Shown piece after piece: positions 51,460 through 60,109 of a stretch of 64,000 nucleotides of DNA. Under the pieces are notes generated by a model. That model was not told the DNA's origin. It saw only the letters and a program-made list of their open reading frames with translations, and searched no databases. The stretch spans positions 110,807 through 174,806 of the forward strand of contig JAGWHF010000005.1 in the NCBI GenBank assembly GCA_028866895.1. The letters are read 5' to 3'. The DNA comes from Nitrososphaerota archaeon. GTDB lineage: Archaea; Thermoproteota; Nitrososphaeria; Nitrososphaerales; Nitrosopumilaceae. The position numbers were made by a program, and so were the translations under genes. The stretch's first letter is position 1. Each line of letters starts with the position of its first letter.

Positions 51460-54090
51460 TTACGTGCTGTAATATGCAACCAGTGTCGTATCTTGCGTTG
51501 GCGTGACAGTCCTAGTAGGGTTTGTGCTTCCGTCGCTCCAGTGGCTGAACACATAGTTTTGGTAGTTGTCTACCGTTATTGTGTATGTGTTTCCGCTCTG
51601 GGCCGCGTATTGGAATGGCGTGTAGCCTGTTGCAACCGTGTTGCCTCCTGACTTTACTACCGTCCACATTCCACTAAATGCGTTACCTGAAAGATCAACT
51701 GATTTTACAGTTAGCGTAACTGCAGTTGAATAGTATGCGGTAAGGCTTGTGTTCTGCGTGGGAGTTATGGTCAATGACGAGTTTGTAGTGCCATCCTGCC
51801 AGTGGTTGAACACGTTGCTCTGGTAGTTGGCTGCATAAACAACGTATTGAACACCAGAGGTCACACTGAATGTGACTGGTGTATATCCCGTGGCCAAGGT
51901 CGTTCCATTTGCCGCGTGTAATTCCACCCACATTCCACTGAATTGACTTCCTCCCAGGTTATCGGAGCTCACAGTAAGTGAGACCGTGCTGCCTCCGGTG
52001 GGAGCCGGCGTCGTTCCTGCCTGGGTTGTTGCCGTAGCAGTACCTGAGGGCGAGCTTGTACCTACTGCGTTTATGGCAGATACCCTGTAGGTGTATGCCG
52101 TACTTGCGGCAAGGCCCGTATCAGAGTACGTGGTACTTGTGCTGCCAGTGTTTGATGCTATGGTAGTCCAGGTAGAACCAGCGTTTGCCGACCTGTCGAT
52201 CTCATAACCAGTTATGGCAGAGCCGCCGTTAGAAGACGGTGCAGTCCATGAGAGGTTAATCTGGGACGAGGATGCGGCCGAGGCTGTAAGGCCTGTCGGG
52301 GCGCTGGGCACGGTATTTGTCGTGCCTCCAGTAGTAGATGTTGCTCCTGATGCCTTTACCTCAATTGCTACGTCATCCCATAGGTCACCACTTCCGCTTG
52401 CGGTCCAGCTGCATGTGACAGCTCCTGCTGATGTAGTACTGATGGAGCTTGATGCGCCAGTGACCGCACTTGGCATGTTGGCATCCCAGCCTTGCGTGCA
52501 GGTGGGAGAGCCAAGGGTTACACCGCCCCAGATTGATGGGGAATCTAGAACCAGGCTGTTTGGATTTGCCGTGGTTATAGATACGGTGGGACTGCCAGGG
52601 GACGTGTTATGGTTTGTTGTACTGGTGGGTATTGGATTTGCCTGATCAACTCCGGAGAGTGAGTAAGCACCAACTACTGCAGATGTAGAGCCCGCCATTG
52701 TTACAACAACGTTCCCGGTTCCGGTCGGGTTTACCAAATACCAGAACTCGGCATCATTGTTAGCAAAGGATGACACCTCTTTTGTGAGGGAGGTTCCTCC
52801 AAATGTAACAGAAATGACGTTGTTGTTGTTGGCCTCCACACCGACTACCAGTACACGGTTACTTCCGGTACCAGCGTTGACGTTTGCAAGCGTCAGTTGG
52901 TATGGAGATGCAGAAACTGTCCCGGATGTTGACTGGATGCCGCTTATTGCAATTGATCCTGTCGTACCACCTGTCGAGCCGCCGCTTCCCGCCTGGGTTG
53001 TTGCCGTAGCAGTACCTGAGGGCGAGCTTGTACCTACTGCGTTTATGGCAGATACCCTGTAGGTGTATGCCGTACTTGCGGCAAGGCCCGTATCAGAGTA
53101 CGTGGTACTTGTGCTGCCAGTGTTTGATGCTATGGTAGTCCAGGTAGAACCAGCGTTTGCCGACCTGTCGATCTCATAACCAGTTATGGCAGAGCCGCCG
53201 TTAGAAGACGGTGCAGTCCATGAGAGGTTAATCTGGGACGAGGATGCGGCCGAGGCTGTAAGGCCTGTCGGGGCGCTGGGTGCAGTGGTTGTTGTACCTC
53301 CGGTCCCGTCCACCGTTGCAAGTAAGCTTACCTCAGTGCTAAGATATGACGGCACATTGTTGTACGGATTTGAGCCGCCGTTATCTGTGATATACATCCA
53401 TGCCACGTAATTCGAATCCGTGGTAATCGTGGCAAGGCTGGGTAGACTGCTTACGCCATATCCGATAAACGCAAAGTTGGATTTTGGATATGCGCCGTTG
53501 AATGTATATGACTGGAGCTGAGATGCTGACGGCATTCCGGAACTCTCGTAAATGTCCAAGACATCTACAGTTCCCACATAGCTTGAAATGGTGCTCGTTC
53601 CTGGATTGCCCACAGTCAGGGTCATGCCGAGTGACTTGGCATAACTTGACAGGCCGGAATAATACGATTCGTAACCTGCCGTATTTGCCATCTCATCAAA
53701 GTTGATCCCGTTGACGTGATACCAGCTGTTCCATGCATTAATGTCAGCCTCTACCGAACTTGTGCTTCTAGCACCATAGTGGGTATACACATAGCCCAAA
53801 ACTATTACCCCTGCAGCCTGCAGCTGTTGTATTCCCGTTACATAGTTCTGGTCAATTGATGATCCAGGGCCATTGTTGGGGTTTACTATGACAGCTATTG
53901 GGACTGACGGATAGGCGTTTTTGACCTGTATTACCTGAGTCCAGTAGCTTCCAGGATATGAATACAGTGGAATCATTATTCCCGTGGAAGTTGCTGCATA
54001 TGCCGGATGATACACTGCAAGTGTTGGTGTTGTGCAAAGTATCAAGATTGCGAAGACTGTTGCGATTTTTCTGTGTGATTGTTCTATCAT
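51460..54090 (-). CDS. Exported Spherulin-4-like glycoside hydrolase with FN3 domains
   Basis: An 876-residue exported protein. After a signal peptide comes a Spherulin-4 (spherulation-specific family 4) TIM-barrel-type domain at about 36-265, with IPLYSYPGSYW, VIVNPNNGPG, VLGYVYTHYGAR and VNGINFDEM. Fungal Sph3 of this family cleaves galactosaminogalactan. Then follow an FN3 domain, an Ig-like domain of about 200 residues, a second FN3 domain, and two copies of an 85-residue module (SGMW, NHW/SHW, TAYYST). The two FN3 domains are identical at DNA level. The neighbouring Pel-like operon suggests it trims that polymer. Confidence 0.82.
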   Translation of the reverse strand: MIEQSHRKIATVFAILILCTTPTLAVYHPAYAATSTGIMIPLYSYPGSYWTQVIQVKNAYPSVPIAVIVNPNNGPGSSIDQNYVTGIQQLQAAGVIVLGYVYTHYGARSTSSVEADINAWNSWYHVNGINFDEMANTAGYESYYSGLSSYAKSLGMTLTVGNPGTSTISSYVGTVDVLDIYESSGMPSASQLQSYTFNGAYPKSNFAFIGYGVSSLPSLATITTDSNYVAWMYITDNGGSNPYNNVPSYLSTEVSLLATVDGTGGTTTTAPSAPTGLTASAASSSQINLSWTAPSSNGGSAITGYEIDRSANAGSTWTTIASNTGSTSTTYSDTGLAASTAYTYRVSAINAVGTSSPSGTATATTQAGSGGSTGGTTGSIAISGIQSTSGTVSASPYQLTLANVNAGTGSNRVLVVGVEANNNNVISVTFGGTSLTKEVSSFANNDAEFWYLVNPTGTGNVVVTMAGSTSAVVGAYSLSGVDQANPIPTSTTNHNTSPGSPTVSITTANPNSLVLDSPSIWGGVTLGSPTCTQGWDANMPSAVTGASSSISTTSAGAVTCSWTASGSGDLWDDVAIEVKASGATSTTGGTTNTVPSAPTGLTASAASSSQINLSWTAPSSNGGSAITGYEIDRSANAGSTWTTIASNTGSTSTTYSDTGLAASTAYTYRVSAINAVGTSSPSGTATATTQAGTTPAPTGGSTVSLTVSSDNLGGSQFSGMWVELHAANGTTLATGYTPVTFSVTSGVQYVVYAANYQSNVFNHWQDGTTNSSLTITPTQNTSLTAYYSTAVTLTVKSVDLSGNAFSGMWTVVKSGGNTVATGYTPFQYAAQSGNTYTITVDNYQNYVFSHWSDGSTNPTRTVTPTQDTTLVAYYST
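52019..52308. repeat. 290-bp perfect direct repeat, copy 1 (FN3 domain)
   Basis: Identical base for base to 52991-53280, 972 bases away. It encodes the second FN3 domain of the Spherulin-4-like protein. Complete identity, including silent positions, means recent duplication or gene conversion. Confidence 0.97.
52991..53280. repeat. 290-bp perfect direct repeat, copy 2 (FN3 domain)
   Basis: Partner of 52019-52308, encoding the first FN3 domain of the same protein. Recombination between the copies would delete 972 bases in frame, removing one FN3 and the Ig-like domain. Confidence 0.97.
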
Positions 54091-54107
54091 GTTATTATGG
54101 AAGATTT

Positions 54108-54117
54108 TACTATAACA
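54108..54117 (-). promoter_or_regulatory. TATA-like box of the Spherulin-4-like hydrolase gene
   Basis: GTTATAGTAA on the minus strand, centred about 22 bases before ATG 54090. The hydrolase thus appears to have its own promoter, separate from the upstream operon. Confidence 0.5.
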
Positions 54118-54323
54118 AAATAAAACTCTCAGCTTGTAAAAGAAAATACAGACACTAGAAATTTCCGATCAAAAGATGATCTTCAAAAATTTATGAATTA
54201 AAATTAGAAAAAGGACGCCGTGCACGCGACATTCTTGCCAAAAATGGAACAACAATACATATTGTGATTACAGTCTTGAATATTTTTGGCGTGTACCGTC
54301 CTGCCGCATTGCACCTTTTTTTG

Positions 54324-55976
54324 TCAAACGTATCTTGCAAAAAATATGCTGGAAAAGTTCCTAAATGTCCTTCTCAGGTATAGCGTGGACAGCGCTGCGG
54401 CAACAGCGGTCGAGACAACATATGAGATTGTAATGTATTCAAGACCGTACCGCCCAAAAACCAGGCCCCCCGCACCTACTACGATGGCTGATATCAAAAC
54501 CGTAAATGCAAGCGGCTTTAGCTTGTTGATTACCCCCACATAGACAGCATTTGCGCTAAAGACTGTCAGGAAGATATTCCCAATAGAGGCAATCCGCATT
54601 ATCTGTATACTGTCACTTGCCACCCCATGATATGCAGGCAGCTGAGGAACTACAAGATTGATGACAATTGCGGTGATCACGGATGCGGAAATCGAGATGG
54701 CAAAGACCCGCCGATAGTTGCCCCTTATCAAACTGCGAATATTCTCCACTTCGGATACCCGGGATGTCACGCTCACATTGTTTATCTGCCTATAAAGGGG
54801 GGAGGCCATGACGTACTGGATAATCGTGGCCGGCACCATTATCGTCAGCGCCACATCAGCGCCAACATGGTACACGGAATTGAACCCGAGCGGAAGCACG
54901 ACATCGCCTATTTTGATCGGGTTATGAGACCAGGAAATTATCCTGTCGGAGAACATCATTATAAAGTAAAACGTGCCAAACAAGAAGTTTGGGAGGCTCT
55001 CCCAGAACTGGACCCTAAAGTTTGACTGAAGCGTCTTGTCGGTCAGGGCACGCGGCTTGTAGAAATGCGGCGCGTCAGGAGATATCTTCGAGGATGGCTT
55101 TAATGACACGATCTTCAGGTTATGATATACTGCAAACACGGACAGGATGGAGAATGCGACCGCCAGGGCAGTAAAATATCTGACAGTCGCCTCGTGAATA
55201 AGCGATGATGACATAAAGTAGACAACAAATATCGTCGCAAACGCTGCTGAATACGGAAGGATGATGTGCACCAGCTTCTTCAAGGCAAATATCACCATGT
55301 AGCTTAACCTATGAAGTGATATTGTGACTGTCGATATGGAAGAGATTGCAACCAGTCCAAGCGGAATGTGCGAAAAATACCCATATGCAAACAAGAGGCC
55401 GACGGTTCCCGACATCACAATCCCTGCTACCGCGTACTGCTTTTTGAGCACGCGTTTAATCTCGCCCACGTTTCCCTGCTCAAGATAAAAGTTGAATAGC
55501 TTGGAAAAAACGTGCAGCATTCCTTCGCTTACTACCAGACCAAGAAACACCCCTACCACCAGTGCCGTCGAGACCTGCGCTGGCAGGCCCCACACCATCC
55601 ACAGTGAGGCCCCTGTGAGGAAGAGCAGTAGCAGAGAGCCAAGAAATGGAAAAAGCATCCCCAGACTTTCGGCTATCCGTTTGGTTGTGCCGCCTATGGG
55701 CATAGTAAACGTCTTAACATAATCTTCCCTGCTTCTTTCCCTGTCCTCATAGGCATCCACAAAGCCGTAGATGTGGTTCGCAAGGTCAAAAAGGTCGTCA
55801 AAGCCGTATTCCTTCACATCCTCATTGCGGTAACCTAGGACGTCAAGCAAGACCACGACGTCGGCAATGTTGTTTACGTTGGACTCTATCTCAATTACAG
55901 ATCGGGCAACTTTTTGCGCAAAGAGTCGCGCCTCACTTGAGAGTTCCAATGTCATGTCGTATTCAGATTTTATCAT
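54324..55976 (-). CDS. PelG-like polysaccharide transporter (MOP superfamily)
   Basis: A 550-residue membrane protein with about twelve helices, preceded by roughly 105 soluble residues. The segment FGTFYFIMMFSDRIISWS resembles the PelG motif in which an Asp-Lys/Arg pair precedes the aromatic FW/SW. PelG is the inner-membrane exporter of the Pel polysaccharide and works with the glycosyltransferase PelF. A generic MATE/flippase protein is the alternative. It is the last gene of a four-gene operon, one base after the epimerase and three genes after the TPR-like protein. Confidence 0.6.
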   Translation of the reverse strand: MIKSEYDMTLELSSEARLFAQKVARSVIEIESNVNNIADVVVLLDVLGYRNEDVKEYGFDDLFDLANHIYGFVDAYEDRERSREDYVKTFTMPIGGTTKRIAESLGMLFPFLGSLLLLFLTGASLWMVWGLPAQVSTALVVGVFLGLVVSEGMLHVFSKLFNFYLEQGNVGEIKRVLKKQYAVAGIVMSGTVGLLFAYGYFSHIPLGLVAISSISTVTISLHRLSYMVIFALKKLVHIILPYSAAFATIFVVYFMSSSLIHEATVRYFTALAVAFSILSVFAVYHNLKIVSLKPSSKISPDAPHFYKPRALTDKTLQSNFRVQFWESLPNFLFGTFYFIMMFSDRIISWSHNPIKIGDVVLPLGFNSVYHVGADVALTIMVPATIIQYVMASPLYRQINNVSVTSRVSEVENIRSLIRGNYRRVFAISISASVITAIVINLVVPQLPAYHGVASDSIQIMRIASIGNIFLTVFSANAVYVGVINKLKPLAFTVLISAIVVGAGGLVFGRYGLEYITISYVVSTAVAAALSTLYLRRTFRNFSSIFFARYV

Positions 55977-55977
55977 C

Positions 55978-56949
55978 TTATGCTATTCCCTGCAGAAGCT
56001 CGTTTCTCGTCCTGAAGAATTCAACCACGTCAGCAAGCCCCTCTTTTGTCGATACCTTGGGCGCAAACCCCAGGCGATTCATTATCTTTTCAACCGATGC
56101 AAGGCCCGACCTTATATCGCCCTCTCGCCTAGGCCCAAATTTGTGCCCAATCTCGACCGCACCCGTAAGCGATTTCAGTTGTTCAAGCATGGCAAGAATT
56201 GTTATGGAATGCCCTGTGGCAACATTGAACACCTCTCCTGGCGCATTTTCGGACTCCATTGCAAGCATGTTTGCCTGTACTATGTCTTTGACGTGGACAA
56301 AGTCCCTTGTTTGCTGGCCGTCACCGTGGACGGTGGGTTGTTCCCTTCTTAACAACGCGTTTGTAAATATGGTTATTACGCCGCTGTAATCATTCATGGT
56401 CTGCCTCGGCCCGTACACATTGAGATATCTGAGGGCAACCGTTTCAAGGCCGTAGGATGACTGGTATGCCCCAAGATAGTTCTCTATTGAAAGTTTGGAT
56501 GCACCGTAAGGCGAGATAGGCCTGCACGCAAGGTCTTCCGAGGCAGGCTTGTCCTTTAGCGTGCCGTAGACTGCTCCGGTCGAGGCAAACACGAACCTCC
56601 CAATCCCTTTTTTTACGCAGTAGTTCATCAGATCAAGCGTGGCATTGACATTTACATCATGGACCACCCCGGGTTCCTTGACGGACCTGAACACGCTTGC
56701 AATTGCCGCCTCGTGAAACACGACATCTATATCGGAGACATCCTGCAGAAGATCCCCGACATTCCTCATGTCGCCTATGATAACGTGCAGGAGATCGTTC
56801 TCCCTGTGGTGCTGCAGGTTTTCCAGTCTTCCCGTGCTAAGATTGTCTATGACATACGTCTCGACTCCCCGCCTCACCAGTTCGTCCACTATGTGGCTGC
56901 CGATAAAGCCCGCACCTCCAGTGACCAGGACCTTGGAGATCGTTTTCAT
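55978..56949 (-). CDS. NAD-dependent nucleotide-sugar epimerase
   Basis: A 323-residue extended SDR protein. The NAD-binding GGAGFIGSH motif is at 11-19, the catalytic Ser/Tyr/Lys are in ASTGAVYG and SPYGASK, and LRYLNVYGPRQ and the GDGQQTRDFVHV segment are typical of UDP-glucose/UDP-GlcNAc 4-epimerases and relatives. In Pel systems the epimerase PelX makes UDP-GalNAc from UDP-GlcNAc, and this gene could play that part. Its ATG overlaps the PelF-like stop by four bases, showing translational coupling. Confidence 0.9.
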   Translation of the reverse strand: MKTISKVLVTGGAGFIGSHIVDELVRRGVETYVIDNLSTGRLENLQHHRENDLLHVIIGDMRNVGDLLQDVSDIDVVFHEAAIASVFRSVKEPGVVHDVNVNATLDLMNYCVKKGIGRFVFASTGAVYGTLKDKPASEDLACRPISPYGASKLSIENYLGAYQSSYGLETVALRYLNVYGPRQTMNDYSGVITIFTNALLRREQPTVHGDGQQTRDFVHVKDIVQANMLAMESENAPGEVFNVATGHSITILAMLEQLKSLTGAVEIGHKFGPRREGDIRSGLASVEKIMNRLGFAPKVSTKEGLADVVEFFRTRNELLQGIA

Positions 56950-58433
56950 CTTGCAATCACCCTGATTCCCTCCGCGATGTCGTTACCCCGGCCTGTCAGG
57001 CCCTCGTACTCTTTTTTGATCTCTTCAATGCATTTTTTGAGTGTAAATTCTGAGATTACCTTTTCAAGGGCGGCTTTTTCAAACTTTTCCCTCATCTCCC
57101 TGTCCTGGAGAAGGCGCACTATACCCTTTGCAAGCTCACGCGGCCGCCTGCTCCTTACAAGCAGGCCGCATCCGTCCAGCGCCTCCCTTACCCCGCCCAC
57201 ATCAGACGCTACGACCGCCTTCCCGCATGCCATGGCCTCTATTACCGTAAAAGGGAAGCCCTCCATAATGCTGCTGATTGCCACAATGTCTCCTGCGCTG
57301 TATGCCTTCTCGGGCTCCTTCGTTCCGCCCATGAACTTCACGTTGTCTTCCAGCCCTAGGTCTTTTACTGCCTTGACGCAGCGTGTTGCATACTCTAGAT
57401 CAATTGCGCCCCCGTAGATGAGGCACTGTATGTCAGGGATTTCCTCTTTTGCATACTTGATTGCTTGGGCGAGGCAGACGATATCCTTGAAGGGATCTAT
57501 CCTTGCAACCGTGACTACGGTAGGCCTGCTGTCCTTTCGTGCAACTTCGACCGGCCTGAACTTTGAGGTGTCGACCCCGTTATAAACCACCTTGATCTTG
57601 GATGGATCAGCCCCCAGTTTCTCCTCCCAAAACTTGTTGAAATTGCAGACGGTCGTGATCCTGTCCGCAACGTCGTATACCGAGCGCACAATGTTGTGGG
57701 AAAATATCTTCCAAAATATCTTTGATGACTCGTCAAACAGGTATCTGTTATAATACAAGAGCAGCTCCCTGTAGGCAACGCCGTGTTCCGTAATTATGAA
57801 GGGACAGTTGCTTTCCTGCTTGGCATAGATTGCAATCATGGAGGGGAGCCAGGCGGAGGAGCAGTGGATAATGTCCACCTTTGGCACCTGGATTGAAAGC
57901 ATGGTGATGTTTCTCTGGATGAGCTGGAATGCAAGTGTTGCCTCCTTTACCGTAAGATGGCGGTAAAGTTGTTCAGAGTTGAGATGCTCCATAAAGACAT
58001 CCCAGCACATATGGTGTTCAAGGCATTTCTTGGCGTCATGGCTTATCAGAAACTGGTGGAGCTTGATAACCAGGTCTGCAAATATCTTTGTGTCACACCT
58101 GTCTGACAGGGCAGCAGCGAGAAAATCGGTATAGAGCGGGATGAATCCGTTTCGGATTACGGAGTCCGACGTCTTGCTAATTCTTGTGAGCAGCGATTTG
58201 CTATCCTTTGAAAATTCCTCATACCTCAGGGTTCCATAGAGGGGCACTTCAATCACCTTTGTCACGTTTGGGGGGACCGTGTAGTGCCCATTGCAGTTCG
58301 GATTTGAAATGTCATTGACCACGATAAACTCATAATCCTGCATGCTGTCAATCATAGCCTTGGTCCAAGTATACACTCCTCCCGTTGGAAAATTCGGATA
58401 ACAGTCCCAGTTAATTAGTAAGACTTTTTCCAA
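56946..58433 (-). CDS. PelF-like family 4 glycosyltransferase
   Basis: A 495-residue GT-B glycosyltransferase. The N-terminal part has FPTGGVYTWTKAMIDSM and the CPFIITEHGVAYREL segment, both close to PelF (GGVSSW; LLTEHGIYT). The C-terminal part is a GT4 domain with VVYNGVDTSKF and the donor-binding EGFPFTVIEAMACGK, which has two glutamates. PelF is the cytosolic enzyme that polymerises Pel. Hence it is predicted to build a UDP-aminosugar polymer. It overlaps the TPR-like gene by 23 bases upstream and the epimerase by four downstream. Confidence 0.78.
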   Translation of the reverse strand: MEKVLLINWDCYPNFPTGGVYTWTKAMIDSMQDYEFIVVNDISNPNCNGHYTVPPNVTKVIEVPLYGTLRYEEFSKDSKSLLTRISKTSDSVIRNGFIPLYTDFLAAALSDRCDTKIFADLVIKLHQFLISHDAKKCLEHHMCWDVFMEHLNSEQLYRHLTVKEATLAFQLIQRNITMLSIQVPKVDIIHCSSAWLPSMIAIYAKQESNCPFIITEHGVAYRELLLYYNRYLFDESSKIFWKIFSHNIVRSVYDVADRITTVCNFNKFWEEKLGADPSKIKVVYNGVDTSKFRPVEVARKDSRPTVVTVARIDPFKDIVCLAQAIKYAKEEIPDIQCLIYGGAIDLEYATRCVKAVKDLGLEDNVKFMGGTKEPEKAYSAGDIVAISSIMEGFPFTVIEAMACGKAVVASDVGGVREALDGCGLLVRSRRPRELAKGIVRLLQDREMREKFEKAALEKVISEFTLKKCIEEIKKEYEGLTGRGNDIAEGIRVIAR

Positions 58434-59049
58434 ACATTTTCACTTTGTCCTTTGCTGCGGGCTCTGGCATTTCCTTGGCTCCGCTTTGTTCTTCACAGAT
58501 TGTTTCTATGATATTCAAAATGTCATCCATCGCACTTTCCACCTGTGTTGATATCTGCATGTTCGTCTTGATGCCACCATTTTTGTTTGCATTTACAATT
58601 TCCTTCCTATGGTGCAGGTCTGCCATTGATTCTTGCTCTCCTAGAAACGGGTTTATTCTTCTTGCAAGTGAGACGTATTTTTCATAGACATCCTGTCTCC
58701 TGACTCCCTCGCATGCAACAGAATAGTATTCGTAGCTTTCCTTGTATGACCAGAGTGCCTCCCTTACCGACTCGCCGATTATCGAATCGCCATTAGTCTC
58801 ATACAACATTGCGGTCCGCAGGTAGAGTTTGCGTGCGGCTCCAAGATTTCCGGTAATCGTCAGGCAGTTTGCAGCACATGAGCAGCTCAGGGCGGCCCTA
58901 AGCAACAGGTTCCTCTTCAGTGATGCCGCCACGTCCTTCAGATATAGGAAGAACGCCTCCAAAAAACTGCCTTCCTCTTCAAGCTTTATTGCGTTGAGCC
59001 AAACGTTAGACTCACTTGTAATCCTGTGCATCCATGTTTCTATCTTCAA
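58411..59049 (-). CDS. Helical TPR-like protein, first gene of the Pel-like operon
   Basis: A 212-residue soluble helical protein. About 15-135 form regularly spaced amphipathic helices (WLNAIKLEEEGSFLEAFFLYLKDVAASL, then LGAARKLYLRTAMLYE), like TPR/SNAP repeats; the last 70 residues look flexible. It could be a scaffold for the PelF-like enzyme, as the TPR protein PelE is for Pel, but there is no membrane helix and no sequence-level match was seen. TTG 59049 lies 28 bases after a TATA-like run. Its 3' end overlaps the glycosyltransferase gene by 23 bases. Confidence 0.7.
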   Translation of the reverse strand: MKIETWMHRITSESNVWLNAIKLEEEGSFLEAFFLYLKDVAASLKRNLLLRAALSCSCAANCLTITGNLGAARKLYLRTAMLYETNGDSIIGESVREALWSYKESYEYYSVACEGVRRQDVYEKYVSLARRINPFLGEQESMADLHHRKEIVNANKNGGIKTNMQISTQVESAMDDILNIIETICEEQSGAKEMPEPAAKDKVKMFGKSLTN

Positions 59050-59070
59050 TCTACAGTTACTCGCTTCCCG

Positions 59071-59083
59071 TAATTTTTAAAAG
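59071..59083 (-). promoter_or_regulatory. TATA-like box of the Pel-like operon
   Basis: CTTTTAAAAATTA on the minus strand, centred about 28 bases before TTG 59049. It is the only promoter-like signal seen before the four overlapping or adjoining genes. Confidence 0.55.
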
Positions 59084-59285
59084 CAGAGTAAGTTTTTACA
59101 AGTGAATTCTTTTGGTCAAAAGTTCTAGGAAGATTGCCCGTTTACAGGAATGTTAAAACAGAAAAACGTCCGGGTAGAGTGAGCATGAACGTTCTAGAAT
59201 GAGACTTTAAGGGTCCACTTCATAATCTTTGGGTAGGAAGGCCCTTTGTAATGCAGGTACTATACCCGAGCTAATTTTTTCTATT

Positions 59286-59624
59286 TTACGGGTTTTTTCG
59301 TTTGTATTTCCTTGCCACAGAGGTCGATAATAACGAGATTTGCTTATCTATTGACTTGTAGAGTTCGTCAATTCTCTTTGCTACGTACTGATCTTTCTTG
59401 TCAGGCGGTAAAAATGAGACTAGTTTTTCTTCGATCCCGCTATAATGCGATGACCTATCTTTTATATAGGATAGTGCTTCCAGAACTCGGTCAGAATTGA
59501 TCTTAGAGGTATCATTAACTGGACCTAAGTGCAGTTCGTTTTTCCTGCCGCCAGTAAAAATCCAGTATTCTATGCCATGATTTTTTCTTGTCCTTAAACT
59601 CACGAGGCTTCTATTCAACAACAA
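59286..59624 (-). CDS. Small basic protein, function unknown
   Basis: A 112-residue basic protein with a beta-type start (VSLRTRKNHGIEYWIFTGGRKNELHLGPV) and a helical, charged second half. It lies upstream of the Pel-like operon on the same strand, 236 bases away. A TATA-like sequence (ACATATACTT, about 59643-59652) precedes TTG 59624. Its presence in the polysaccharide operon is not supported by spacing. Confidence 0.6.
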   Translation of the reverse strand: MLLNRSLVSLRTRKNHGIEYWIFTGGRKNELHLGPVNDTSKINSDRVLEALSYIKDRSSHYSGIEEKLVSFLPPDKKDQYVAKRIDELYKSIDKQISLLSTSVARKYKRKNP

Positions 59625-59670
59625 TTAGTGAAAACACTTAAGTATATGTTAACTAACCGTTAGTGGTATT

Positions 59671-59680
59671 TTTATAATAG
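59671..59680 (+). promoter_or_regulatory. TATA-like box before the 25-codon micro-ORF
   Basis: TTTATAATAG, about 24 bases before ATG 59699, which gives leaderless spacing for the micro-ORF rather than for the longer gene that follows. Confidence 0.55.
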
Positions 59681-59698
59681 GGGATCTAATAATTATCC

Positions 59699-59776
59699 AT
59701 GGATCAAGCGATTTCAGATCCTTTGGGCCATGAAACTTGTCTACCACGCAAAAAGAAAGGATTCGGTGGAAAATGA
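59699..59776 (+). CDS. 25-codon leaderless micro-ORF coupled to the next gene
   Basis: ATG 59699 to TGA 59774-59776. The product is MDQAISDPLGHETCLPRKKK plus GFGGK. It sits at leaderless distance from a TATA-like box, and its TGA overlaps the next ATG (ATGA). It may serve as a leader peptide or simply deliver ribosomes to the downstream gene. Confidence is limited by the short length. Confidence 0.4.
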   Translation: MDQAISDPLGHETCLPRKKKGFGGK

Positions 59777-60075
59777 CCTCGAAGGAGGAATTTGCCGACG
59801 ATCTGATAAACCAGCTTGTAAGGACAGCAGTTGACCTCAAGCGTGAGACAGGTTTCGAAGTGGGTGCTGTGACGGTCGATTCTGAGACGGCCATACTTGG
59901 CTCCATCCTTGCAGGGTATTTTAAAAACAGTGGAAGAAAACTTGCAGAGACGACATATGCTGCCTTTGACAAGGCAGGGTTTACGGTTGAAGCACTGGCA
60001 TTTTCAGAGCTTTGGCGCAGGGGGCACCCAGAACAGGACGATCTTTGGGCTACGGAGGACGATGACCTCAATTGA
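59773..60075 (+). CDS. Small acidic protein, function unknown
   Basis: A 100-residue acidic protein, mostly helical: FADDLINQLVRTAVDLKRETGFEVG, then a C-terminal tail HPEQDDLWATEDDDLN. The frame can start at TTG 59737, but ATG 59773 overlaps the stop of the micro-ORF (ATGA), so coupled translation is likely. No domain is recognised. The J-domain gene follows 34 bases later. Confidence 0.6.
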   Translation: MTSKEEFADDLINQLVRTAVDLKRETGFEVGAVTVDSETAILGSILAGYFKNSGRKLAETTYAAFDKAGFTVEALAFSELWRRGHPEQDDLWATEDDDLN

Positions 60076-60109
60076 GATCAGAAGAAGACGGAGATTTTGC
60101 CATCTTTGA

